In this document: piece by piece, positions 1 through 7,391 of the stretch
Layout: each line of letters starts with the position of its first letter
Position numbering within the stretch: the first letter of the stretch is position 1
Program-made: the position numbers and the translations under genes
Origin: Bacteroidota bacterium
GTDB taxonomy: Bacteria > Bacteroidota > Bacteroidia > NS11-12g > UBA955
DNA length: 9,057 bases
Assembly: GCA_027488495.1 (NCBI GenBank)
Contig: JAIYBO010000232.1
Coordinates: 1-9,057 of the forward strand
Reading direction: 5' to 3'
Notes under the pieces: generated by a model
Told to the model about the DNA's origin: nothing
Databases searched by the model: none
Seen by the model: only the letters and a program-made list of their open reading frames with translations

Positions 1-2153
1 ATATTGCCTTCACCACGGAGCATCAGCTTTTTGATAAATTCTATCGCCCCAAGGGCCGACAACGGTATTCGTCTCAAACCTCACTCACGCTGAGAGAGCT
101 CAAAAACCTAAAGCCGGGCGACTATGTTACTCACATGGATCATGGGATTGGGAAATTTGCGGGTCTTGAAAAAATGGACGTACAGGGGGTAAAGCAGGAG
201 GTGGTGAGAATTGTTTACAAAGACAACGACCTACTTTATGTGTCGGTAAATAGCCTGCACAAAATCAGTAAATACACAGGAAAGGATGGTACACCCCCAA
301 GCATGCACAAATTGGGGAGTCCACAATGGGATAAGCAAAAGAAGGCCACCAAGAAAAAGGTAAAGGACATCGCCAGGGAACTCATCGCTTTGTATGCCAA
401 GCGGAAAGCGCAGCAAGGGTTTGCTTTTGGGCCGGACAACTATATGCAAATGGAGTTGGAAGCCAGTTTCTTTTATGAGGATACGCCGGATCAGGCCAAG
501 GCGGTGGAAGACACAAAGCGCGATATGGAATCGCCCCAGCCCATGGACCGATTGGTGTGTGGCGATGTGGGTTTCGGTAAAACGGAAGTGGCCATGCGCG
601 CCGCGTTTAAAGCCGTTTGTGATAGCAAGCAAGTGGCGGTTTTGGTGCCAACAACCATACTGGCTCAACAACATTATCGGTCTTTTGCCAAGCGCTTTGC
701 GGGTTTTCCGATTACCGTAGATTATATCAATCGATTTAAATCGGCCAAAGAGCAAAAAGCCACCTTAGACAAAGTGAAAGCCGGGTCTGTGGATGTGTTG
801 ATTGGCACTCACCGGATATTGGGGAAAGACATAGAGTTCAAGGATTTGGGGCTCATGATCATCGACGAGGAGCAAAAGTTTGGTGTATCGGCCAAAGAAA
901 AACTCAAAGAATTTAAGGTGAACGTAGATTCGCTCACGCTTACGGCAACGCCCATACCGCGAACATTGCACTTCAGCTTGATGGGGGCTAGGGATTTGTC
1001 GATCATCAATACGCCACCGCCCAATCGGCAGCCGGTGCATACCGAATTGCACGTTTTCAATCGCGATTTGATTGCCGAAGCCGTTCAGCATGAAATGGAC
1101 AGAGGCGGACAGATCTTTTTTGTTCACAGCCGGGTGAAAGACATCCATGAAATGGCCAGGATCATCGGCGATTCGGTGCCTGGATGTAGGGTGAGTGTGG
1201 CACATGGGCAAATGGAAGGACATGAGTTGGAGGACGTTATGGTGCGGTTCATTGAGGGAGAATACGACGTGTTGGTGGCTACTACCATCATTGAAAGCGG
1301 TTTGGATATTCCCAATGCCAATACCATCATCATCAACAATGCCCACATGTTTGGTTTGAGCGATTTGCACCAGATGCGGGGTAGGGTGGGTAGGAGCAAT
1401 ACCAAGGCATTTTGCTATTTGCTGTCGCCCCCAATTTCTGTTTTGAGCGAAGATGCACGGAAACGATTGCGCACTTTGGAAGAATACAGTGAGTTGGGCA
1501 GTGGTTTTCAAGTGGCGATGCGGGATTTGGATATTCGCGGCGCGGGGAATTTGCTCGGTGGTGAGCAATCCGGATTTATCAGTGAAATGGGCTTTGATAT
1601 GTATCATAAGATTCTGGACGAAGCCGTGAGAGAGCTCAAAAACGAAGAGTTTGATGCGTTGTTCGATCAACCAGAAGACATCAGCAGCAGAGACTGTCAG
1701 GTAGATACGCAATTTGAAATGTTGATCCCATCGGATTATGTGACGCAAACGGCGGAACGACTGGCGCTTTACAGTGAACTTTCAAGCATCAATACGGAGT
1801 TGGAATTGCAGCGTTTTGCGGGCAACTTGAAAGACCGGTTTGGTAAATTGCCATCAACGGTTGTGGCATTGTTGGATACTGTTCGATTGAAATGGGCCGG
1901 AAAGCAATTGGGCATGGAAAAAATATCATTGGGCAATGGCGGGATGCGCTGCTATTTTCCGGGCGATCCCAACGCTGCAGTGTATCACAGTGATAGTTTT
2001 GTTGCGATTATGGGCTTTGTGGCGAGCAATCCCAATAAATTCAGTGTGAAACAAACCGATAAGGCCTTGATTGTGAGTGTGAAAGGGTTGGAGACGGTGT
2101 TTGAGGCACTGCATGTTCTTGGGGAATGGGATACCCACCGCACGGCCGTATAA
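1..2153 (+). CDS. mfd: Transcription-repair coupling factor Mfd, 5'-truncated by the window edge
   Basis: This is an ATP-dependent dsDNA translocase that pushes stalled RNA polymerase off DNA and recruits UvrA for transcription-coupled nucleotide excision repair in the cytoplasm. The frame is open from base 3, giving 716 codons; family members are about 1,100-1,150 residues, so roughly 400 N-terminal residues (UvrB-like module) lie upstream. The first methionine, at 135, is internal, because the preceding codons already read as Mfd (LKPGDYVTH). Visible in order: CarD/RID RNA-polymerase-interaction domain from about 105 to 330; Walker A GDVGFGKT at 561-584; Walker B DEEQ at 864-875; TATPIPRT from 942; motif V with ESGLDIPNANT near 1300; motif VI QMRGRVGRS at 1371-1397; the translocation (TRG) segment with RDLDIRGAGNLLG from about 1497; and the C-terminal TRCF domain from about 1690 to 2000. 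DEEQ replaces the E. coli DEEH, a normal family variant. No frameshift or missing motif is seen. The identification is secure. Confidence 0.97.
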   Translation, partial: IAFTTEHQLFDKFYRPKGRQRYSSQTSLTLRELKNLKPGDYVTHMDHGIGKFAGLEKMDVQGVKQEVVRIVYKDNDLLYVSVNSLHKISKYTGKDGTPPSMHKLGSPQWDKQKKATKKKVKDIARELIALYAKRKAQQGFAFGPDNYMQMELEASFFYEDTPDQAKAVEDTKRDMESPQPMDRLVCGDVGFGKTEVAMRAAFKAVCDSKQVAVLVPTTILAQQHYRSFAKRFAGFPITVDYINRFKSAKEQKATLDKVKAGSVDVLIGTHRILGKDIEFKDLGLMIIDEEQKFGVSAKEKLKEFKVNVDSLTLTATPIPRTLHFSLMGARDLSIINTPPPNRQPVHTELHVFNRDLIAEAVQHEMDRGGQIFFVHSRVKDIHEMARIIGDSVPGCRVSVAHGQMEGHELEDVMVRFIEGEYDVLVATTIIESGLDIPNANTIIINNAHMFGLSDLHQMRGRVGRSNTKAFCYLLSPPISVLSEDARKRLRTLEEYSELGSGFQVAMRDLDIRGAGNLLGGEQSGFISEMGFDMYHKILDEAVRELKNEEFDALFDQPEDISSRDCQVDTQFEMLIPSDYVTQTAERLALYSELSSINTELELQRFAGNLKDRFGKLPSTVVALLDTVRLKWAGKQLGMEKISLGNGGMRCYFPGDPNAAVYHSDSFVAIMGFVASNPNKFSVKQTDKALIVSVKGLETVFEALHVLGEWDTHRTAV

Positions 2154-2164
2154 TTATTTTTAAT

Positions 2165-3397
2165 ATGAACCGCACAAAAAGTCTTGTCAAATTGTTATTG
2201 GTTGGAATCGTCTTTGTTGGTCCGTCGATAGACGCTGTATCGCAGGGACTCACTCAATCTGCCAATACTTCTCAATTCATGAGTATAATTACAACTGATC
2301 CTAAAGTGAATTCTTCAGATTCTATCGAACAGAAACCCACGCCCCCATCGAAGAGCAATGTTTTGGCATCTCGTGTGGTGGTAGAGGGGAAATATGCGTT
2401 TAACGAGGCGTTGAAATATCACCCCTTGAAATCGGATTATATGGGTACACCCTTGAAAAATGGGCGCTATCACAATCCCGATTATCCATTTTTGCTGTCG
2501 TTCAAAGATGTGCGGAAATGGAAAAAACAAACCAATCCGTTTCTCGAATTTAAAAAAACGGATACGTTTCAATTGCCCATCGCTTCGGATTTGGGTTGGA
2601 TGAACAATGATTCCATTGATGGCGTTGCGTGGTTGGGTCATGCTACATTCTTTATTAGAATTGGGGGGATCACCTTGATAACGGATCCTGTATTTGGCAA
2701 TGCCTCTCGCGTGTTGAAGCGATATTCCAAACTTCCTGTAAAGCCAGAGAATTTGCCGTCTATCAACTATGTGTTGTTGAGCCATGATCACCGTGATCAC
2801 ATGGATTATCAGAGTTTAAGAACCCTTTCTAAACTCAATCCCAAAGCACAATATTTGTGTGGGTTGTCTACATCGAAGTTGCTGAAGCGATTCAATCGCA
2901 ATGGGGATATTCAAGAGGCTGGTTGGTATCAACAATATCAATTGGATGATCAAATCATTCGCATAACGTATTTGCCAACCCGCCATTGGTGCAGGCGTTG
3001 GATTACCGATACCAACAAACATTTGTGGGGTGCGTTTGTGATTGAAGTGGGCGGGAAGGTGATTTATTTTGGCGGCGATTCTGGTTATGGGAAGCACTAT
3101 CTTGAAACCAAAGAGTTGTTCCCGAACATTGATTTGGCCATGCTGGGTATTGGGGCGTATCAGCCGGAATGGTTCATGGAATCCAACCATTCATCCCCAG
3201 CGAAAGCCTATCAGTCGTTCCTGGATTTGGGCGCCAAAAGTATGGTTCCGATGCATTATGGGACCTTTGATTTGAGCGATGAGCCCATTGGTGAACCCGC
3301 TGAAAAGTTGTTGCAGATAGCCACTGAAAATAAAATGACCCAGCGGGTTTTGATACCTTCACTGGGTCAGAATATTTTAGCTATGATGCCAAAGTAA
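2165..3397 (+). CDS. Exported MBL-fold hydrolase, NAPE-PLD-like (COG2220)
   Basis: This 410-residue protein has the metallo-beta-lactamase fold of the NAPE-PLD/UlaG group. Characterised NAPE-PLD cleaves N-acyl-phosphatidylethanolamine with two zinc ions; the bacterial substrate here is unknown. Counted from the 2165 start, it shows WLGHATF (H159), SHDHRDH (H207, H209, D211, H212), RHWC (H274), GGDSGYG (D305), NHSS (H342) and MHYGTF (H364). This is a complete two-metal site. The gaps 274-305 and 305-364 (31 and 59 residues) equal those I recall for human NAPE-PLD ligands H253, D284 and H343. The diagnostic stretches IGAYQPEWFM and LWGAFVI also fit that branch better than UlaG. The ATG at 2165 is preferred over the in-frame ATG at 2126 because it opens a signal peptide (MNRTKS, then LLLVGIVFVG, probable cut near AVS-Q) and avoids a 28-base overlap with mfd. 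No lipobox is present, so a soluble periplasmic enzyme is inferred. It lies 11 bases after mfd, with AT-rich sequence and no Shine-Dalgarno before the ATG, so read-through from mfd is likely. Confidence 0.88.
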   Translation: MNRTKSLVKLLLVGIVFVGPSIDAVSQGLTQSANTSQFMSIITTDPKVNSSDSIEQKPTPPSKSNVLASRVVVEGKYAFNEALKYHPLKSDYMGTPLKNGRYHNPDYPFLLSFKDVRKWKKQTNPFLEFKKTDTFQLPIASDLGWMNNDSIDGVAWLGHATFFIRIGGITLITDPVFGNASRVLKRYSKLPVKPENLPSINYVLLSHDHRDHMDYQSLRTLSKLNPKAQYLCGLSTSKLLKRFNRNGDIQEAGWYQQYQLDDQIIRITYLPTRHWCRRWITDTNKHLWGAFVIEVGGKVIYFGGDSGYGKHYLETKELFPNIDLAMLGIGAYQPEWFMESNHSSPAKAYQSFLDLGAKSMVPMHYGTFDLSDEPIGEPAEKLLQIATENKMTQRVLIPSLGQNILAMMPK

Positions 3398-3406
3398 ATT
3401 TCTGTT

Positions 3407-3422
3407 ATCGCCATTGGGCGAT
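3407..3422. terminator. Small hairpin in the convergent gap, possible bidirectional terminator
   Basis: ATCGCC and GGCGAT form a perfect 6-bp stem around an ATTG loop. It sits 9 bases after the stop codon of the + strand hydrolase and 10 bases before the stop codon of the minus-strand barrel gene, in the only spacer between two converging transcription units. No clear T tract follows on either strand, so the terminator role is inferred from position and symmetry only. Confidence 0.35.
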
Positions 3423-3432
3423 GTGTAATTGA

Positions 3433-5172
3433 TTAGTTCATCATCGCTTCCGTCAGAGAAATATCTACTTTTGATTTCTTTTTTGTTTTGGCGACTTTGT
3501 TTTTTTTGCTGGTTTTAGGTGCAGTGGCATCGGTGCTTTCCTTGCTCATTTCAGGTGTTTCTGTAGCGGTAATGGCAGGAGTATTTTGGGCTTCCGTCAA
3601 CATAGGTGATTCTTTTGAGTTTTGCGCACCATCATTCTGAGGTGTTTCCATGGCGGAAGGCGCAACAATTGGCTCAGCCATAACGCTGTCTACCGCTGTT
3701 TCATCGTAGTTCATTTTGCCTCCCAAATAGCCCAATTCACAACCGTTGTTGCTTCTTGCACCATAGGTTTTGTAGCAGCTGTCTGATTTGTCTCTCACAC
3801 CATCACCATCGGTGTCTTTTCTCTGACCGATGTTGATGTTCAAACCAACTCGAATCGATTGGTAATGGCTTTTGTCGTACGCCATCAAACCTGAAACATT
3901 GTTCAAAGAAATCCATGGCTGTATGGGGCCCAAATTCATGCTCATTCCCACACCCACATTGTGCTGGGCGTTGCTGAAATCGTACAAAGTATAGCTCAAA
4001 CGCAAATCTACCCATTCTCCCAATTCTTTGTGTGCGTTAATGCTGGTAAAGGATTTGTCGCCCTTTACACCATAGCCACCGCCATAAACAAATTGGAAAT
4101 ACGTTCTAGGAGAAAGGAAATACTCCAATCCCAAAGTGTATCTGCTGTGAAGTTTGGTTTCGTAACTCGCCAATTGGGTTGAATGATTATCAAATGCTTG
4201 TGCAAATGAATCCAAGAGCAAATCTTGAACGGTTACATTTTTCAAGTCATTGGTGATGCTGGTGTCCAATCCAGTGAAAGTCCATGGTTTGTCGGACATT
4301 TGATGTGATTCAGCGCCTACATTCCAAGTGATTTTGCCGATGTTGCTCATTGCGCCAGAAATTTGGATCTTTTTGTTGGCACGATATACAAAACCAAATC
4401 CCAAAGCATTGCCTCTGTTGCTTGACGAGGGATTGCTTAAAAATGCATCTTCAATGGCTGATTGGGCGTCGTAATTACTGTCGTTGAGGGCTTTCATCAC
4501 CGACAATCCCATGAGAGAAGTTTGAGCATCAAATGCACCGCCCATCTTCATTTGATAGATGGTTGTGTTATTGGTGTCTGTTTCCAAATAGGCGTAGGCG
4601 GTTTTCAAGTTCGCATGAGCAATACCGATGATAGAGCTGTAGCTGATACCCACGTTGAGTTTGTTACTGATGGCACGGCCGTAAGAGATTTTGTTTTCGA
4701 AGTACGACATGAACTCAGTGCCCGAGAGGTCAAAATTGGCTCGTTTGCCGAAGTATTCCTGATTTCCAAACATGGCCATTCCCAAAGCATCTTTGGGGAT
4801 GTTGATTTGACCGAGGGTTTGATTGGATGAGTTGAAAGTGAAATAACTGCGTTTGCTTTTGAATCCAAATTGAAACATTTCCGTGCGGTTATCGAACGAT
4901 ACGCCCAAGTTTACTTTGGGGTCGTTGATGATGTTTCTGATGGTGGTTGTGGCATCCGCGGCAGAATTGAAGAAAGTATTGATGTTGAAGCCAGGGTGGT
5001 AGGCCTCAAATGCGTTTCCAACGCCCAAAGTCAGTTTGTATTGTGGCAAAAAGGCTGGGTTGATATTGGCTGATTGGCTGAGGTGACGGTTGTTGAATTC
5101 AAAACCCGTTTGCGCTTTCGCGAAACCACTCAATCCCAAAGCGAGACAAATAAATAATTGTTGTTTTTTCAT
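3433..5172 (-). CDS. DUF5723-family outer-membrane barrel protein with TSP3-type repeat and Lys-rich tail
   Basis: This 579-residue protein is predicted to sit in the outer membrane; its function is unknown. A Sec signal peptide (residues 1-20) ends AKA before Q21. Residues 22 to about 450 have the alternating aromatic/glycine pattern of a beta-barrel, with strands such as LGLEYFL, FQFVYGGGYGV and VRLNI-like IRVGLNINIG. The mature N-terminus (FEFNNRHLSQSANINPAF) is the 'SxxxNPAF' opening seen in the DUF5723 and PorV-like Bacteroidota barrel groups. Residues 453-478 (DTDGDGVRDKSDSC, then C478) are a thrombospondin-type-3 calcium-binding repeat with two cysteines, C466 and C478. Such a repeat usually leads into an OmpA-like peptidoglycan-binding domain, but none follows. 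Instead there is a Thr/Glu/Pro-rich, probably disordered stretch (about 488-550), a basic segment with 9 Lys in 16 residues (553-568), and the end EAMMN. It begins 11 bases after the lipoprotein gene and is almost certainly cotranscribed with it. The family assignment is from memory of sequence style, not a search. Confidence 0.8.
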   Translation of the reverse strand: MKKQQLFICLALGLSGFAKAQTGFEFNNRHLSQSANINPAFLPQYKLTLGVGNAFEAYHPGFNINTFFNSAADATTTIRNIINDPKVNLGVSFDNRTEMFQFGFKSKRSYFTFNSSNQTLGQINIPKDALGMAMFGNQEYFGKRANFDLSGTEFMSYFENKISYGRAISNKLNVGISYSSIIGIAHANLKTAYAYLETDTNNTTIYQMKMGGAFDAQTSLMGLSVMKALNDSNYDAQSAIEDAFLSNPSSSNRGNALGFGFVYRANKKIQISGAMSNIGKITWNVGAESHQMSDKPWTFTGLDTSITNDLKNVTVQDLLLDSFAQAFDNHSTQLASYETKLHSRYTLGLEYFLSPRTYFQFVYGGGYGVKGDKSFTSINAHKELGEWVDLRLSYTLYDFSNAQHNVGVGMSMNLGPIQPWISLNNVSGLMAYDKSHYQSIRVGLNINIGQRKDTDGDGVRDKSDSCYKTYGARSNNGCELGYLGGKMNYDETAVDSVMAEPIVAPSAMETPQNDGAQNSKESPMLTEAQNTPAITATETPEMSKESTDATAPKTSKKNKVAKTKKKSKVDISLTEAMMN

Positions 5173-5183
5173 GATTTGGGAGA

Positions 5184-7253
5184 TTATTGTCCAGCCAGTT
5201 TAGCACGGAAAGCAATGGCGATATCCAACTGATTGTCTGTGTGGATGTTCACCGATTGAGTGCCTTTGTTATAGGTATAGAAATGGGTAACGAAAATGAG
5301 TTTTTGGGCAAATTTTGTATCCGTGGCGATGTTAGCCAGAGTTTCTTTGTCGAGCAAGAATGTGGTCATGTTTTCTGTTCTCGTAACCACTTTTCCCGTT
5401 GCATCAGGGATACCAGAAGCAACTAAGGTAGTATTTACCAAAGAATCCAAAATGATGCCATTTGCATCGGCGAAGTAAAGGTCTAGTGCGCCTTCCAATG
5501 GGAATCCATTGGTGGTTTTGATTTTTAGTTCCAAATATTCAAATACATCCAATCCCTTCAAGGTTTCTTTGAGGTCTGCAGTATCGCGGATGCTGAAGTC
5601 TTGCGCAATGATAGACAATGGCATGTTTGCCTCAAAGCTCAAACTCATCGAACTTTTACTTGAAACAAAATCGTTGTATCCTTTGAAGCCTTCTTTGTTT
5701 AAATAGGCTTTGCCAGAGATGGCAAATTGTGTTGGTGGCAATCCCAAGGCTTCTACAATTTTGGAGTTGCTCTTGTCGATGTCGAATTTGCTATCCACTG
5801 TAGTACCCGCTTGTGCGATGGTGGGGTATCCAAAATTCATGGTTGGGGGCTGCATGTCAACCGAACCGCCTTTGTTGTCTTTGGCTATCAAGCTCAATTC
5901 CAATTGAATGGGAATTCCGAAAGAATTCTTCACAATGATGGACATTTTGGGGTTGGTTAAGGTTAATCCTTTACCAAGTTCTGCTAGCGCGTCGAATTCC
6001 ACATCGTCTACATCAACGGTCCAAGTTTTTTGGCCCATGTATCCGTCTACATAATCAATGACGATGTTGGCCGGGTCTATATCCAATTTTACAAAATCGC
6101 TCGAATCGAAGTCTACCAAGTTACCAGAGGAAGTGATGCTAGGCGACACGGCCACGCGCAACATGTTGTGGGTAAGTGTATCCACTGCTCCAAGGAAGAT
6201 GTTGGCATTGCTTAGGTCGAAAGTACCAGTTTTGCTGCCTTTTGGGAGGCTGATTGCGGTGGGAGAAATGGCAGAGCCACCAACGGTAGCATCTGGAAAT
6301 TGAATATTTAGATTGAGGTTTTCGGCAAATTTGGATTCGGCGGTAAATGGAATTGCTGCAGCACCAAATTTCACATTTCTCAAGCGATAATCATCGGTAG
6401 GAGAGCTCAAGTTGAGCGCCAACATTTGTGTTTGAATGATTTGACTTGGGATGATGGCTCTACCTCCAGTGGTTTTCATGCCAGACCCCATGATGTCGAT
6501 GGTTAAATCGTCTGTGAGGTCGATACGCACAGGAGCGCTGCTTTGCACCATGTCTACCACCAATATTTGGAATGCCAAATCGTTGCTCAATGTAACGCCC
6601 GCCATTGGAATACTATCGAATCCTTTTGCCCCTGGTAGGATGTTGGCGAAGTTCACAGTACCCAATTTGCTTCCATATTTGTTATCGAATATGACCACTT
6701 GGGCTTTGCTCAATACTGTAGGGAAGTTGTTCGTAAGGCCAAATTTCAAAAAGCCTTTAGAAAGGCGGATGTATTCATAATTGGTTGCCTTAACCACATT
6801 GTTTGTGTCGCCAGCAGGGCTGCTCAAAGCGGGGAAAATGGTGTCTTTCCCGTCGTAGTAATTGAAAACGAATTGGGTTTGTGCATCGCACAAGTCTACC
6901 AACTCTTTCAATGTTACTTTTTGGGTTTGATTGATGTTGGGTACATTGATTTCTCCCAGTTTAAAGTTAACACTCGACTTTGGTAAGGAAATATTGCTTA
7001 GGATACTATCGGCACCAATGGTAACAATAGAGTCTTTTCTCACTAGAAAACGAATCAATCCATCTGGATCGTGAACCGTGATGCTGTCTTGTTTGAGGAT
7101 TTTACCAGCGGTAATTGAGATACTGGCCAATGGGGTTACAACACCCGGTTGGATTTTGAGGTTTGAGTATTTGTTCAAATCGAGGTTGGATTTCTTACAA
7201 GCAGAAAATCCCAATCCCATGAACAAAGCCCCTAAGAAGATTTTTGATTTCAT
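5184..7253 (-). CDS. Large lipoprotein of unknown function, upstream partner of the DUF5723 barrel gene
   Basis: This 689-residue protein is not one I recognise. It has a type II signal peptide: MKSK, the hydrophobic stretch IFLGALFMGLG, then lipobox FSAC, so C19 becomes the lipidated residue. The residues after it (KKSNLD) do not match the acidic lipoprotein-export signals described for Capnocytophaga and Flavobacterium surface lipoproteins, so a periplasm-facing anchor is somewhat more likely. The rest is rich in beta-type segments, with no transmembrane helix and no enzyme motif that I can see. One pattern recurs three times: NNFP at 175-178 followed by VVIFDN, NSFGIP at 443-448 followed by LSLIAKDN, and NGFP at 582-585 followed by LDLYFADAN. 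This suggests repeated beta-sandwich modules, perhaps LEA/WHy-like (inference). The C-terminus (NQLDIAIAFRAKL) looks like a closing beta-strand. The gene has its own promoter-like element and leads a two-gene operon with the barrel gene. The start is firm: a good signal peptide and an A-rich stretch just before the ATG. Confidence 0.85.
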   Translation of the reverse strand: MKSKIFLGALFMGLGFSACKKSNLDLNKYSNLKIQPGVVTPLASISITAGKILKQDSITVHDPDGLIRFLVRKDSIVTIGADSILSNISLPKSSVNFKLGEINVPNINQTQKVTLKELVDLCDAQTQFVFNYYDGKDTIFPALSSPAGDTNNVVKATNYEYIRLSKGFLKFGLTNNFPTVLSKAQVVIFDNKYGSKLGTVNFANILPGAKGFDSIPMAGVTLSNDLAFQILVVDMVQSSAPVRIDLTDDLTIDIMGSGMKTTGGRAIIPSQIIQTQMLALNLSSPTDDYRLRNVKFGAAAIPFTAESKFAENLNLNIQFPDATVGGSAISPTAISLPKGSKTGTFDLSNANIFLGAVDTLTHNMLRVAVSPSITSSGNLVDFDSSDFVKLDIDPANIVIDYVDGYMGQKTWTVDVDDVEFDALAELGKGLTLTNPKMSIIVKNSFGIPIQLELSLIAKDNKGGSVDMQPPTMNFGYPTIAQAGTTVDSKFDIDKSNSKIVEALGLPPTQFAISGKAYLNKEGFKGYNDFVSSKSSMSLSFEANMPLSIIAQDFSIRDTADLKETLKGLDVFEYLELKIKTTNGFPLEGALDLYFADANGIILDSLVNTTLVASGIPDATGKVVTRTENMTTFLLDKETLANIATDTKFAQKLIFVTHFYTYNKGTQSVNIHTDNQLDIAIAFRAKLAGQ

Positions 7254-7261
7254 ATTTTTTG

Positions 7262-7274
7262 ATTGAATATCAAT
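7262..7274. repeat. Short inverted repeat in the lipoprotein mRNA leader
   Basis: ATTGA-ATA-TCAAT is a perfect 5-bp inverted repeat lying 8 bases upstream of the lipoprotein start codon, inside the predicted leader. Read slightly wider (7259-7273) it is TTGAT, five bases, then ATCAA, which resembles an FNR-type box except that those have a four-base spacer. It could be a weak hairpin near the start codon, an operator, or chance in AT-rich DNA. Confidence 0.35.
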
Positions 7275-7296
7275 GATTTGATGTGCAATTATGCCG

Positions 7297-7304
7297 CAAA
7301 TTTA
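7297..7304 (-). promoter_or_regulatory. Bacteroidota-type -7 promoter element for the lipoprotein/barrel operon
   Basis: On the minus strand these bases read TAAATTTG, an exact match to the TAnnTTTG -7 consensus of the Bacteroidota primary sigma factor. Initiation would fall near 7290, giving a leader of about 37 bases before the ATG at 7253, a normal distance. No TTG at the expected -33 spacing is visible, so the upstream half is weak. The near-palindrome GGATAATTGTCC (7306-7317) lies just upstream, in the spacer between the two promoter halves, where an operator could act. Confidence 0.6.
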
Positions 7305-7357
7305 AGGATAATTGTCCGTATCGCCCCTGAAATCGGTTATGATGACGTTGCATTTTT

Positions 7358-7380
7358 GTGAATATGTGTTTAATATTCAC
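7358..7380. repeat. Perfect 8-bp inverted repeat after cvfB
   Basis: GTGAATAT and ATATTCAC flank a 7-base loop (GTGTTTA). The repeat begins 12 bases beyond the cvfB stop codon, in the 138-base spacer before the lipoprotein operon. Read in the cvfB direction the stem is followed by AAAAA rather than T residues, so it does not fit a classical intrinsic terminator. It may be an mRNA 3'-end hairpin or a protein-binding site. The rest of the spacer holds the promoter element and leader repeat listed separately, and no further gene. Confidence 0.55.
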
Positions 7381-7391
7381 TCATGGAAGAA

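Noticed and set aside
231..1748. Long antisense open frames (231-755 and 765-1748, minus strand) within mfd
   Set aside because: They lie wholly opposite a highly conserved coding gene, have no recognisable domain, and have His/Arg/Cys-rich compositions typical of reverse-frame artefacts.
2126..2164. Upstream ATG that would lengthen the hydrolase by 13 residues
   Set aside because: It overlaps mfd by 28 bases and places unlikely residues before a well-formed signal peptide that begins at 2165.
4462..4830. 122-codon + strand frame inside the barrel gene
   Set aside because: It is opposite a well-supported coding sequence, with no leader, promoter or family resemblance.
4390..5145. Repeated CCCAAAGC-type words on the + strand in the barrel gene
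   Set aside because: On the coding strand they are the same codons for Ala-Leu-Gly in several beta-strands, so they reflect protein composition and codon choice, not a DNA repeat.
7357..7381. CRP-type operator (TGTGA ... TCAC) for the nearby regulator
   Set aside because: The half-sites are 15 bases apart, not the 6 of a CRP site, so one dimer could not bind them in the usual way.
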